This document shows positions 25,968-35,711 of a DNA stretch of 64,000 nucleotides, piece after piece. The stretch comes from Ancylomarina sp. DW003. GTDB lineage: Bacteria > Bacteroidota > Bacteroidia > Bacteroidales > Marinifilaceae. The first letter of the stretch is position 1. Each line of letters starts with the position of its first letter. Under the pieces are notes generated by a model. The model was not told where the DNA came from. It searched no databases and saw only the letters and a list, made by a program, of their open reading frames with translations. The stretch spans positions 186,001-250,000 of the forward strand of contig NZ_JAKJSD010000002.1 in assembly GCF_029029505.1 (NCBI RefSeq). Reading direction: 5' to 3'. The translations under genes and the position numbers were made by a program.

Positions 25968-26546
25968 TTAGAATTTAGAAAGTTCTTGATATAGTCGTTG
26001 AATTGGCAAGCCAACAACATTAAAGTACGAACCTTCAATTCCGTCTATCCCTACAAAGCCGATCCACTCCTGAATACCATAGGCTCCTGCTTTATCAAAT
26101 GGTTTATAATTGTCTATATAGTAATCTATTTCTTCCAGATTTAATTCTTTAAAGTGAACATGCGTTGTCGTTGAGAATGTTGCTTCCTTTTCTTTTGATT
26201 TCAGACAAACACCTGAAATCACCTGGTGCGAACGGCCAGATAACATTTTCAACATTTTTACGGCATCAGCCCTATCTTTGGGCTTTCCTAATACCATATC
26301 GTCAACACAAACAATGGTATCAGCGGTAATCACCAATTCCTTTTCATTCATATCAAGCACAAAAGCCTCTGCTTTTAGCTTAGCTAGATAAACAGGAATT
26401 TCTTCGCCTTTTAGATGATCAGGATAAACTTCCTCAACATCTTTAGTTTGAATTTTAAAATCAAGGCCCAACTCTTTCAACATCTGATGACGTCGTGGCG
26501 ATTGAGATGCCAATATCAATTGATAATCTTTTAGATTATTCAACAT
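25968..26546 (-). CDS. maf: Maf-family nucleotide pyrophosphatase
   Basis: 192 residues from the ATG at 26544-26546. Maf proteins hydrolyse dTTP/UTP or modified nucleotides, cleaning the pool. The hallmark LILASQSPRRHQML near the N-terminus and ITADTIVCVDDMVLGKP, KMLKMLSGRSHQVISGV and FDKAGAYGIQEWIGFV are all present. A longer reading from 26609 overlaps the upstream gene by 59 bases and adds a non-homologous hydrophobic stretch, so the shorter start is chosen. The start lies 4 bp after the UbiA-family stop, so translation is likely coupled. Confidence 0.92.
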   Translation of the reverse strand: MLNNLKDYQLILASQSPRRHQMLKELGLDFKIQTKDVEEVYPDHLKGEEIPVYLAKLKAEAFVLDMNEKELVITADTIVCVDDMVLGKPKDRADAVKMLKMLSGRSHQVISGVCLKSKEKEATFSTTTHVHFKELNLEEIDYYIDNYKPFDKAGAYGIQEWIGFVGIDGIEGSYFNVVGLPIQRLYQELSKF

Positions 26547-26550
26547 AGGT

Positions 26551-27510
26551 TTAGAAATTTGTATTTGAGAGAATATGATTGACAACAAAAGCGTATGAAA
26601 TACCAGCAAGTATTGCCAATCGTAATAAAAACACCCCGAATTTTAAACTTTCGTCCTTTTTCAGTTTCAAAACTAAATAGGCAAGTAAAAACAATGGGAT
26701 AATAATTAGAAGGCTAAAGTACCAAGGTGTAATTTTATCAACCGGTGCATTTAAGAACTGATACCATACGCCAAAAACTGATGCGCATAAAAATAGAATT
26801 AAACTTACAATAATAAGTTTAGTCCATTTAAAACCGATAATAAAAGGTAAGCTTCTTCTTCCGATTTCCTTATCTCCTTTTACCGAAATTAAATCACGTA
26901 CAAATTGATGAATTAAAACAGCAAAAAATGAAAAGAAGGAGAAAGCTCCTACCCAATACAAAAGATAATCGAAATTTGTTTCTGAGGCTACAAGCACCTC
27001 AGCATAGGTTTTATTTAATGGTGGGATCTCGTAGATCACAACCAAAAATGGTATAGCCGCACAAATAAATGCTAAAACCAAATTTCCCAGTATGAAATGA
27101 TTCTTGTAAGAAGTAGAGTAAAACCACAACAAACCTCCAGCCATAAAAAAGATCAAGACAAATTGCCAATGACCAACTTTATATGAGACATAACCACCCA
27201 AAACTACACCAATAAAACTAAAGGATTGGTGTAACATGAGCGAAATTCGACGACTGATCTTTCTTCCCACAATCACGTCTCGCTTATTTAGCCGATCAGC
27301 TTTAGAATCAAAATAATCGTTAATAATATGCCCGCCTGCTGCAACAAAAAGGGTCGCCATTACCAAAATTGCAAAATTAAGATCGCTCAACTGCAATTGA
27401 ATTCTATTAATCGCCAAAATAGGCTGAATAATAAAATATCGCATTACGTATTGTGTCAGAGCAATAATTATCAGATTGGGTAAGCGAATTAATTTTAACA
27501 AGCTGAGCAT
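26551..27510 (-). CDS. UbiA-family prenyltransferase
   Basis: 319 residues, integral membrane, with about eight hydrophobic helices. The first Asp-rich motif Asn64-Asp65-xx-Asp68-xxx-Asp72 (INDYFDSKADRLNKRD) binds prenyl diphosphate through Mg2+. The second motif is around FVRDLISVKGDKEIGRRSLP. In Bacteroidota this group is commonly labelled geranylgeranylglycerol-phosphate geranylgeranyltransferase, but the true acceptor is not settled. It lies in a DUF2520-kdsC-ubiA-maf order on the minus strand, which is frequent in this phylum. Confidence 0.85.
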   Translation of the reverse strand: MLSLLKLIRLPNLIIIALTQYVMRYFIIQPILAINRIQLQLSDLNFAILVMATLFVAAGGHIINDYFDSKADRLNKRDVIVGRKISRRISLMLHQSFSFIGVVLGGYVSYKVGHWQFVLIFFMAGGLLWFYSTSYKNHFILGNLVLAFICAAIPFLVVIYEIPPLNKTYAEVLVASETNFDYLLYWVGAFSFFSFFAVLIHQFVRDLISVKGDKEIGRRSLPFIIGFKWTKLIIVSLILFLCASVFGVWYQFLNAPVDKITPWYFSLLIIIPLFLLAYLVLKLKKDESLKFGVFLLRLAILAGISYAFVVNHILSNTNF

Positions 27511-27596
27511 TTATATTATATTGAATGAATGAGTCATATGTGAATGAGTAATTTTGCCTCTTCACACTTTATCCTTTTTCCTTTAAACTTTAAATC

Positions 27597-28124
27597 TTAT
27601 ATGCTTTGAATCTTAGTATCTGTTGCAAACCAGTTACCATGAGCACGAAGTACTTGCTCCATTACATCACGAACAGCTGCACAACCACCATCCATATCAG
27701 AAATATAAGCTGAAATTTCTTTAATCTGTGTTACAGCATTCTTAGGACAAGTCGGCACACCCACTCTTTTCATCACCTCATAATCAGGTAAATCGTCACC
27801 CATATACATGATATTATCTTCCTCAATCTTGTGTTTTGATAGAAAATCTTCAAAATCAGCTATCTTATCTTTCGACGACATATAAATATCTTGAACACCC
27901 AAACCACGGTAACGTTTTTCAACCGCACTTGATGTTCCTCCCGTGATAATAGCGACCGGATAACCTTTCTTTACAGCATACTGAATCGCGTAACCATCTT
28001 TGGTATTCGCTGTTCTCAACAACTCCCCATCAGAATCGATAGTGATACACTCTGTAGACAATACACCGTCTACATCGAAAATGAAAGCCTTAACTTTCAT
28101 CAAATCTTCTTTAAAAAAGGCCAT
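27597..28124 (-). CDS. kdsC: KdsC-like HAD phosphatase
   Basis: 175 residues of the C0-type HAD family without a cap domain. The nucleophile Asp17 and acid/base Asp19 are in FIFDVDGVLS; the Thr/Ser motif is ITGGTSSAV; the Lys is in SSKDKI; and the Mg-binding GDDLPD motif follows. KdsC removes the phosphate from 3-deoxy-D-manno-octulosonate 8-phosphate on the way to Kdo for LPS. The related sialic-acid pathway phosphatase would look much the same. Family certain, exact substrate likely. Confidence 0.85.
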   Translation of the reverse strand: MAFFKEDLMKVKAFIFDVDGVLSTECITIDSDGELLRTANTKDGYAIQYAVKKGYPVAIITGGTSSAVEKRYRGLGVQDIYMSSKDKIADFEDFLSKHKIEEDNIMYMGDDLPDYEVMKRVGVPTCPKNAVTQIKEISAYISDMDGGCAAVRDVMEQVLRAHGNWFATDTKIQSI

Positions 28125-28195
28125 ATATTATAAATTTACTTTTAATTCCCTCTAGTATTATCCAATCACTTTTACTCTGATAATCTTGACTTTAA

Positions 28196-28978
28196 TCACT
28201 TATTATCTTTCGAATGCAAGCGATAAATACTTTGACTCACAAATCTATACAATTTTTGAAAATCAGGATGCATATTTAAGCTTTCCTCATGTGCTTTTAT
28301 AACATCTTCGTCGAAACGAACAGCAGGTCCGGTTTGTGCATTTTTTGCTGATAATTCCTGAACCTTTTCGGCTGTCTCCTTTATCAAAGGTTTTAACAAA
28401 TCGAAATCCATATTTTCATCCTGCAGCAACTCTTGCCCAATATGGTACATATGATTGGTAAAATTGCATGTAAACACAGCGGCCATATGTAATTGCTTAC
28501 GTTGCTCCGATGATAATAACTGAACTGAATTAGAAATCATCTCACCTATTCCGACAAGCTGAAATTCTAGTTTAGAGTTATTGGCTTCAATGCAAATTGG
28601 AATATTAGAAAAATCCACTTCACGAGCTTTTGAGAACGTTTGTAACGGATAAAAAACCCCATAATTAGTAGTATAAGCTTCAAAAATCGACATTGGTAAA
28701 CTTCCAGCTGTGTGAACCATAAATTTGTCTTTCAATTGCAAGCTTTCAAGAGCTGTAGGCAAAGCCTTATCGCTTAAAGCAAAAATATAAAGATCGGCAT
28801 CATGATTAACTTTCGCATAATCGAAACAGAAATCCGCATCAATCTGCTTAGCCAATGTTTCTGCAGATTCTTTTGTTCTACTATACACCTGAGTGATATT
28901 GAACTTTGCTTTTTTTAAAACCAATGCCAGTTGAGTGGCTAGATTACCAGCTCCAATAAATACAATGTTTTTAATCAT
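28196..28978 (-). CDS. DUF2520/Rossmann-like NAD(P)-binding protein
   Basis: 260 residues. A Rossmann fold begins at residue 5 (IVFIGAGNLATQLALVLKKA) with the dinucleotide motif GAGNLA, and is followed by a DUF2520 helical domain (LHMAAVFTCNFTNHMYHIGQELL). The arrangement resembles 6-phosphogluconate or ketopantoate reductase-like enzymes, but the substrate is unknown. It is the first gene of the cluster leading to kdsC, ubiA and maf. Confidence 0.82.
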   Translation of the reverse strand: MIKNIVFIGAGNLATQLALVLKKAKFNITQVYSRTKESAETLAKQIDADFCFDYAKVNHDADLYIFALSDKALPTALESLQLKDKFMVHTAGSLPMSIFEAYTTNYGVFYPLQTFSKAREVDFSNIPICIEANNSKLEFQLVGIGEMISNSVQLLSSEQRKQLHMAAVFTCNFTNHMYHIGQELLQDENMDFDLLKPLIKETAEKVQELSAKNAQTGPAVRFDEDVIKAHEESLNMHPDFQKLYRFVSQSIYRLHSKDNK

Positions 28979-29110
28979 TTAATATCTATATTAAAGATAG
29001 CCTTAGTGAATTTTCCACTTGGCATATATATTTAGATCGCAATTTAATACAAAAAAATAATGAAATATGATTTTATTCGCACTAGCCTATTTTTATAGGA
29101 GTATCATAAT

Positions 29111-29139
29111 AAAAAAAGACAAAACCTAAGTTTTGTCTT
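29111..29139 (-). terminator. Terminator after the ankyrin-phosphatase gene
   Basis: AAGACAAAAC/GTTTTGTCTT around CTAA with a T run on the minus strand, about 70 bases past the stop codon. It is flanked by A and T runs on both sides. Confidence 0.75.
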
Positions 29140-29206
29140 AAAAAAATAAACCATATACTAACTCTACTCAAATTACGAAGGTTGTCGAAAACGAAATTTA
29201 AATCTT

Positions 29207-30670
29207 TTACAGTTTTTCTTTTTGTCCTTTATCATCTACTCGATAAAAAGTTTCACCATTTACTATTAATAAGGCCTGTGCCTCCTCATGATGATCAACA
29301 TCAACTCTTACAACTCGACCACCAAAATCAAATGAAACCTCATCAACAACATTATGTCCTACAATTATTCTTTGGGCTTTATAGAAATCTAATAGTGCAT
29401 CTAAGTTTTGACTTGAGATCTTAAGATAATCTTTATAATCAACCACCATACCTCGATACCAAAGAAGTCCCATTCTTCCATACAGAAAATCAATCAATTC
29501 AATACCTGCACGCACATCTCTATCAGTTCCAATATAAGGAATCGCTGTATTATTTAACTCTTCAACAGATAAGTTTTTATCCAACAGTTCTTTGCTCAAA
29601 CCAGCATGAACAAAAATACAATCTCCGACCTTTGCTATTAATTTTTTTGTTCTCAACCATTTCCCAAGCTCGGTACCATTACCATATAAATCCTTATACC
29701 CAATAGCCAAAGAACTTGCAATTGCCTTATACTTCTGTTGTGTGTATTTCCAATTGCCACGTAATAGCATATCTTCATGATTTCCAATAATAAAATGGAC
29801 CTTACCTCCTGCGTTTTCAGCTTCAGATTCGAGCTTATAGATTAGCCACAAAACCTGTGTTACGTAGTTTCCGCGGTCTACAAAATCACCATTGAGAACA
29901 AGATGTCCATTCCCAAAAATCCATTTATAATCTTCATCAATAACATGATTAGACTTTAGCAGATCTACAAAGGCACTTATATCTCCCTCTATATCAGCAA
30001 CAACCAACACTTTTTCAGCTATTGGATAAATGGCTTCTTCTCTTTCGTGCTTTCCTTTTAATTGAACTTTAAAGGTTTTGTATGGTTCTGGTAATTCAAC
30101 ATCAAATTCAGATTTTCCAGACATATCTTCACGAACAAGTTCATGTTTAATATTGACGGATACAGATTCTACTTTCTCGTCTGAATAAAATATATAAGGT
30201 CCATCAACACCATCGTATAAAGTAATATGATCAGCTAATATGGACATTACTTCTCTATCAGCATATTTATTCGCATAATACAAGACATCATGACCATCAG
30301 GATTTTTCACATCCAAGTTAGCCCCCTTCTCTATCAAAAGTTTGAGAACCTCCAGCTGCTTGTATTTAACTGCGTACATCAAAGGTGATTTCGAGGACTT
30401 AGTGGTACTCATTGCATTAACATCGGCACCACTCTCAATTAAGAAAAGAGCTATTGAGGATTCTTTCTCCTTTATCGAATAATTCAATAAAGAATAACCT
30501 GAAGAATTAGTCGTATTTAAATCGCTTGAAGCATCTACAGCAGCTTTAAATTGTTCTAAATTGCCTTTCGCAATAAGCTCAAATAGCTTATCACCTGCTG
30601 AATTTTCTGATTTGGTACACATGACAAAGGCAAGTGCTAATAATAGAAATATATATGGTGTTTTTTTCAC
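29207..30670 (-). CDS. Ankyrin-repeat lipoprotein with PPP-type metallophosphatase domain
   Basis: 487 residues. Lipoprotein signal MKKTPYIFLLLALAFVMC. Residues 25-150 hold four ankyrin-like repeats (SGYSLLNYSIKEKESSIALFLIESGADVNA, KSPLMYAVKYKQLEVLKLLIEKGAN in order). A linker follows, and from residue 220 a PPP-like metallophosphatase: ADIEGD (226 onward), LNGDFVDRG (259-267), IIGNHED (294-300), VHAGL and a late VGHNV. The usual GDxHG first motif reads ADIEG, with Glu in place of the metal-binding His. It follows SusD after a terminator. A periplasmic or surface phosphatase is likely, of unknown substrate; a regulatory role is also possible. Confidence 0.78.
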   Translation of the reverse strand: MKKTPYIFLLLALAFVMCTKSENSAGDKLFELIAKGNLEQFKAAVDASSDLNTTNSSGYSLLNYSIKEKESSIALFLIESGADVNAMSTTKSSKSPLMYAVKYKQLEVLKLLIEKGANLDVKNPDGHDVLYYANKYADREVMSILADHITLYDGVDGPYIFYSDEKVESVSVNIKHELVREDMSGKSEFDVELPEPYKTFKVQLKGKHEREEAIYPIAEKVLVVADIEGDISAFVDLLKSNHVIDEDYKWIFGNGHLVLNGDFVDRGNYVTQVLWLIYKLESEAENAGGKVHFIIGNHEDMLLRGNWKYTQQKYKAIASSLAIGYKDLYGNGTELGKWLRTKKLIAKVGDCIFVHAGLSKELLDKNLSVEELNNTAIPYIGTDRDVRAGIELIDFLYGRMGLLWYRGMVVDYKDYLKISSQNLDALLDFYKAQRIIVGHNVVDEVSFDFGGRVVRVDVDHHEEAQALLIVNGETFYRVDDKGQKEKL

Positions 30671-30694
30671 TTTTCTTGATTTAAGATTACAAAA

Positions 30695-30729
30695 AGAGGC
30701 TGTTTAAAGCTTAACATCAAACAGCCTCC
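30695..30729 (-). terminator. Terminator after susD
   Basis: GAGGCTGTTT pairs with AAACAGCCTC across a 13-base loop. On the minus strand it ends in five T. It separates the SusCD pair from the phosphatase gene. Confidence 0.75.
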
Positions 30730-30782
30730 TACTTTACCAACTATTTAAGTTTGAAAATTATTATTTGTCCGGTAACACATAA

Positions 30783-32249
30783 CTAATAATCTGGGTTTTG
30801 AATCAAATTTGGATTCGCATTTCTTTCTGAAATAGGAATTGGATAAACTATCTTGTAATAGTTCCAATCAATAAATTTTGGAACACTTGAGCTTTGCCTC
30901 TTAGTCAACCTGGGTCTGTCAATATTCAACTTATTTCTTGTCAAATCAAAGAAACGATGCCCTTCTGAAACAAATTCTTTTCTTCTTTCAAGTAATATTC
31001 TATCCAAATCAATATCAGCTTCAGCAACCGTTGCTGTAGGGTCAGCACGCTCAACAATTTTATTCAAATACAAAGTTGCATTAACAGGATCAGCTTCCTT
31101 AATTGCAGCTTCGGCAGCGATAAGATAAAGTTCAGAAAGTCTAAAAACAGGCGTATTACTTGTATATGACGGATTAGAAAGGGTTTTCCCTTCTTCCCAT
31201 GCAGCTACAATTTTGTCTTTAGTATTTCCTTTCCCGGGAAACTTAAGCACTCTACCTTGAACATCGTATTTGTAAGTTCTGTAATCGTCATACAAAAGCT
31301 CTTTACGAATATCAGCATCGTCGAATATTAAAGTTAACTTCTTTGTCGCAGCAAAAATATAATACCCATCAGGATCAGCATAATTACCTATAGATTCAAG
31401 TCCTCCATTATCGGTCAGAGTATTCGAAATAGAAAAAATAGATTCTGATGTGTAATCGTCAGCCCATGAATCAACATACTTATCGCGAGATACCAATTCA
31501 TATGGGCTATTATCGATAATGTCTTTAGCAGTAGAATACGCTAAAGCATTGTCTTCTTTATAAAGGTAAACTCTGGCCAAAATAGTTTTTGCTGCCCAAT
31601 GATTGATATAACCATCAGTCACCTCAGTATCCATTAAAGGAATAGCAATAGTGAGATCATTTATTACTTGCTCGTAAACTTCTTTAACCGTGTTTCTTTC
31701 TTTTTTAGCATCCCAATCAAGAATCGTGGTAATAATAGGTACACCTAGAGAGCTACCACCATTGTGAGAATAAGGAAGACCAAACATTCTACAAAGATCA
31801 AAATGAGCAAGTGCGCGAATAGTTAGGGCTTGCCCTTTCATGCTATTTTTCATTGTCACATCCGATTCTGAAACAGCTTCAATAGCTTCAAGGTGATTCA
31901 AAACTCTGTTTGCCTGGCGAATTGCAGTATAAGGTACTGACCACATTCCTGAGGTACATTTCTCAGGTGTATATTGATACCTGTTTTCAGTTCCTAATCT
32001 GGATGAAGATAAACTTAGCATATCATCAGCCCGAACGTCACTTCTAGCTAAATAACCATTATTGTAATAATCATTATCCGATAATATATTGTAGGCTCCA
32101 TGCAAAAGCATCTCTACATCATCAAGTGTATTTACTGCATCCATACTCTGCGATGTGCTCGAGTCCAGATCAAGATAATCTTCTGAACATGATGAAAGCA
32201 ACAACACAAAACTAAATGCTATTATATATATGTTTTTCATTTTTATCAT
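30783..32249 (-). CDS. SusD/RagB-family nutrient-binding outer-membrane lipoprotein
   Basis: 488 residues with lipoprotein signal (FSFVLLLSSCSED). SusD-like TPR-rich fold: the N-terminal segment DYLDLDSSTSQSMDAVNTLDDVEMLLHGAYN and the C-terminal LLERRKEFVSEGHRFFDLTR and YPIPISERNANPNLIQNPDY are the family landmarks. It acts as the lid that captures ligand for the SusC channel. It starts 33 bp after susC. An alternative start three codons downstream (32240) is equally plausible. No glycoside hydrolase is adjacent, so the ligand may not be a glycan. Confidence 0.93.
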   Translation of the reverse strand: MIKMKNIYIIAFSFVLLLSSCSEDYLDLDSSTSQSMDAVNTLDDVEMLLHGAYNILSDNDYYNNGYLARSDVRADDMLSLSSSRLGTENRYQYTPEKCTSGMWSVPYTAIRQANRVLNHLEAIEAVSESDVTMKNSMKGQALTIRALAHFDLCRMFGLPYSHNGGSSLGVPIITTILDWDAKKERNTVKEVYEQVINDLTIAIPLMDTEVTDGYINHWAAKTILARVYLYKEDNALAYSTAKDIIDNSPYELVSRDKYVDSWADDYTSESIFSISNTLTDNGGLESIGNYADPDGYYIFAATKKLTLIFDDADIRKELLYDDYRTYKYDVQGRVLKFPGKGNTKDKIVAAWEEGKTLSNPSYTSNTPVFRLSELYLIAAEAAIKEADPVNATLYLNKIVERADPTATVAEADIDLDRILLERRKEFVSEGHRFFDLTRNKLNIDRPRLTKRQSSSVPKFIDWNYYKIVYPIPISERNANPNLIQNPDY

Positions 32250-32281
32250 TTTATTTACTTTAAATTATTAAGCTTTATCAT

Positions 32282-35200
32282 TTAAAAACCCAACTCTACA
32301 CCAAAGGTTATGGTTTTGGTATTAGGTATTTCGAATGTTGTTCTTCCACTATACGCTTGCTCCGGATCACACAAATCTTGTTCTGACCAAGTCAAAAGAT
32401 TTGTAGCTTGCAGATAAACTTTTAGAGAACTTAGCTTAGCTTTATTAGTAAGCGATTTCGGAAAACTATAGGCTAATGAAATATTCTTAAGTCTTATAAA
32501 ATCATTGTCAAATAAAAATCGCGTTGAATAAGCTGCTGAATCATCATCTCTATCCCATATTCTTTGTGGGTGAGCAGCGACATCACCTGGCTTCTGCCAT
32601 CTGTCTAACTGATCTTTCTGGAATGAATAAGAAGTTGAGCTAGCTCCGTCTCTCCATGATTTATAACCTGATGAGTACCAAATTTTACCGCCAACAGCAA
32701 AATTAAATAGGAAGGATAGCTCCAAGCCCTTATACGAAAGTGTATTGGTTAATCCACCAAAAAAGTCAGGATCAGGGCTTCCTGCAATCATCTGATTGGT
32801 ATCTCCGTAGTCATTGGTTATTTTTTTAACCTCTTTCCCATCAGCATTTGTTTCATATTCATAATTACCTTCTTCGTCGACAACATACCATTGAGGTTTT
32901 CCATTATCAACATTAACCCCAGCCCATGGTTTTAGATAAAAAGTATAATAAGGCTGTCCTTCAATCTTAATTGAGGTTGTACCCGAAATTGGCTCATTAT
33001 TATAAAGTTTAACTACCTTATTTTTCACATGAGTGATATTGAAACTGGTAGCCCACCTGAAATTATCTGTGTTAATATTTTCAGACCTTAACTCAATTTC
33101 AAAACCTTTGTTCTCCATTTCCCCAATATTTTGCATTGTACTGCCAAAACCAGTAACTCTAGAAATAGGGACACTAACTAACAAATCCGATGTTTTACGT
33201 TTAAAATATTCAACTGAACCTGAAAATTTAGTCAAGAAACTAAACTCAGCAGCAAGGCTTAAATTATGGTTCTTCTCCCAAGTTAGATCCTGATTTTCGT
33301 ACTGAGAATCAATCCCTGCAGGAACAGAATTGTATGATCCTGTATAAGAATACAATTGCTGGTAGCCATAATAAGAAGAAGGTAAGTTTCCACTTGTTCC
33401 ATACGAAGCTCTTAACTTTAAATTATCAATAAAAGTTAAGTTCTTCATAAACTCTTCTTCGCTTAATCGATAAGATCCCGATAGCGACCAAAAGTTAGCC
33501 CAACGCTCATTTGTTCCCAATTTCGAACTTCCATCACGACGAATACTTGTTGATAAATAGTATTTGTTGGCATAATCGTAATTAAATCGTGACAAGTAAG
33601 AGATCAGTCTTTTCTCAGATTCTGAACCACTCACACCAGCAGGGTCAGAAGCTGTACTAAGAACCTTAATTTCTTCACTCGGAATATTCTTACCATAAGC
33701 TCTATAATATGAGCTTTTACTACTTTCAACTTCGAAACCTGCAAGTACATTTATATGATGTTTTTCTGAGAATGTTTTATCGTAAGTTAGAATAGACGAG
33801 GAAGTTGCCATGATTCTTTTTCTATTCGTATTCTCCATAGAACCATGTGATTTTCTTCCTGCACGAGAATTAGGAGATGAATAATCAAGTTCATCGTTAT
33901 TAATCCAGTCGTAATAAGCTGTTGTTTTTGCTGTTAAACCTTCTGTAAGTTCATATTCCGCCCATGCTGAAGTTGTACTTCTGTATATCTCTGTGCTTTG
34001 CTCATTTAATTCATATTCGCGGACGATATTATATGAATTCCCATGCAAGACTTCTCTTAATTCGCCATTCTCGTCGTAAGGCGTTTCTGTAGGCCACGCT
34101 TTACGTGAAAGAAAATAAAATGGATTAGAATAGGAACTACCTCCAGATTGATAATTCCGAATTGTTTTGGCATTAACCATATTAACACCTATTCGAAATT
34201 TATCATTCACATTATGTGTCAAATTAATTCGCCCTGTATACCTTGTTAGATCTGAATATTCTGCAATACCAGTTTGATCGAAAACATTTGCTGAGATATA
34301 AAACTTCGTCTTCTTATTACCTCCTGAAGCAGAAAATTCCAGATTTTTAGTAACCCCTGTTCGAAACAATTCATCTTTCCAATCGACGAAACCTCCGGCA
34401 GGTTCTTCCCATCCATTATCTTCCAATTCGTCAGCAATTTCGTCTGCATCCATACCTGCGTTTACCATAGATTCATTAAGCAGAGTTAAATAATCTTCAC
34501 CATTCACATTTTCAAAATTATCTGTAGCAAAGTCTGAAAATCCCATCGAAGCCTTAAGATTAAATTTAGCTTTTCCAGCCTTACCTTGTTTGGTAGTAAT
34601 CAGGATAACACCATTGGCAGCTCGAGAACCATATAATGAAGCAGCGGCAGCATCTTTAAGAACAGTTAATGCCTCAATATCACCAGGATTAAGAGTCGAC
34701 ATATCGCTTGAAGAAACAGGAATACCATCGATAACATACAGTGGGTTGTTTCCTGCAGAAAACGATCCCATACCACGAATTCTAACTGATGTTGAAGAAC
34801 CTGGCTGTCCACTCGAATTACTAACCGACAGGCCAGAAACCAGGCCTGTAAGTGATTTTTCGAAAGAACTAACAGGAATACGACTAATATCCTTTGTTTT
34901 GACAGTTGCTGCCGACCCTGTGAATGAAGTCTTCTTTGTTGTTCCATATGCAACAATCATCACTTCATCTAAATCTTTAGAGTCAATTTCCAGGCTCACA
35001 TTAATAACATTAGAACGACCAATTATTATCTCCTGTGTTTTCATTCCTATAGAAGAAAATACCAAGACACCACCAGATGTATTTAGTTTTATGGAATAGT
35101 TTCCATCGATATCTGTTGAAGCGCCATTGGTTGTTCCTTTAACAACAACAGACACTCCTGGTAGTGATAAACCATCTTGGGCAGCAATCACATTTCCAGT

Positions 35201-35302
35201 TATTATTCGATCTTGGGCATTTACTTGCGCAAAAAAGAATGTAAAGAAGACACTTAAAAGTGCCATTCTGAGAATTACAAAATTCCTCTTTTTCATAAGC
35301 AT
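32282..35302 (-). CDS. SusC/RagA-family TonB-dependent outer-membrane transporter
   Basis: 1006 residues. Signal peptide, then a carboxypeptidase-regulatory-like domain (ITGNVIAAQDGLSLPGVSVVV, FSSIGMKTQE), TonB-box region (DEVMIVAYGTTKKTSFTGS), plug (SLTGLVSGLSVSNSSGQPG, IRGMGSFSAGNNPLYVIDGIP) and a 22-stranded barrel ending in TFGVELGF. The barrel and plug with SusD form an energy-dependent import complex. The start may be M1 or M3 (35296). No sensor such as an anti-sigma factor is next to it; the TPR/HTH protein upstream may fill this role. Confidence 0.93.
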   Translation of the reverse strand: MLMKKRNFVILRMALLSVFFTFFFAQVNAQDRIITGNVIAAQDGLSLPGVSVVVKGTTNGASTDIDGNYSIKLNTSGGVLVFSSIGMKTQEIIIGRSNVINVSLEIDSKDLDEVMIVAYGTTKKTSFTGSAATVKTKDISRIPVSSFEKSLTGLVSGLSVSNSSGQPGSSTSVRIRGMGSFSAGNNPLYVIDGIPVSSSDMSTLNPGDIEALTVLKDAAAASLYGSRAANGVILITTKQGKAGKAKFNLKASMGFSDFATDNFENVNGEDYLTLLNESMVNAGMDADEIADELEDNGWEEPAGGFVDWKDELFRTGVTKNLEFSASGGNKKTKFYISANVFDQTGIAEYSDLTRYTGRINLTHNVNDKFRIGVNMVNAKTIRNYQSGGSSYSNPFYFLSRKAWPTETPYDENGELREVLHGNSYNIVREYELNEQSTEIYRSTTSAWAEYELTEGLTAKTTAYYDWINNDELDYSSPNSRAGRKSHGSMENTNRKRIMATSSSILTYDKTFSEKHHINVLAGFEVESSKSSYYRAYGKNIPSEEIKVLSTASDPAGVSGSESEKRLISYLSRFNYDYANKYYLSTSIRRDGSSKLGTNERWANFWSLSGSYRLSEEEFMKNLTFIDNLKLRASYGTSGNLPSSYYGYQQLYSYTGSYNSVPAGIDSQYENQDLTWEKNHNLSLAAEFSFLTKFSGSVEYFKRKTSDLLVSVPISRVTGFGSTMQNIGEMENKGFEIELRSENINTDNFRWATSFNITHVKNKVVKLYNNEPISGTTSIKIEGQPYYTFYLKPWAGVNVDNGKPQWYVVDEEGNYEYETNADGKEVKKITNDYGDTNQMIAGSPDPDFFGGLTNTLSYKGLELSFLFNFAVGGKIWYSSGYKSWRDGASSTSYSFQKDQLDRWQKPGDVAAHPQRIWDRDDDSAAYSTRFLFDNDFIRLKNISLAYSFPKSLTNKAKLSSLKVYLQATNLLTWSEQDLCDPEQAYSGRTTFEIPNTKTITFGVELGF

Positions 35303-35711
35303 ACTCGTGTATTTTTAGATTAGTAAAAGGGTTAGTTTTGATTTACACAGTAAGTATTGCTCATTTTTTTTGAGGAAGAAAAAAAACAAGACACACAAGC
35401 TTAATACAGTTCTTTTTTCCTATGATACAAAATACATACACACAGATGTAAGCATCTAAAACAGAACAAATACAACAACCTCTTTTTTTTAGAAAAATTA
35501 CATTACAGAGTTCCGGAACTCTAAATAAACATAAGAATTTAAGAAGGTATAATTAGGCAAATATGGACGGAAAATAATGAAGTCAAGCTAGATCAATCCC
35601 ATTAATTGTGGATACCAAAATAAAACTAAAACAGTCAAATTTCAATAAATGGATTAACGCTTAAATACACTTAGTTAGTTCAATAGATAAGAAGTCTGTC
35701 TTCAAATAAAT
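35303..35711. other. Intergenic region upstream of susC
   Basis: About 410 AT-rich bases. No tRNA or small ORF is seen. No perfect TAnnTTTG box was found on the minus strand, so the susC promoter is not assigned. Confidence 0.4.

Noticed and set aside
26547-26609. Upstream start of Maf
   Set aside because: It overlaps the UbiA-family gene and adds a stretch unlike Maf; the family motif LILASQSPRR begins about ten residues after the downstream ATG.
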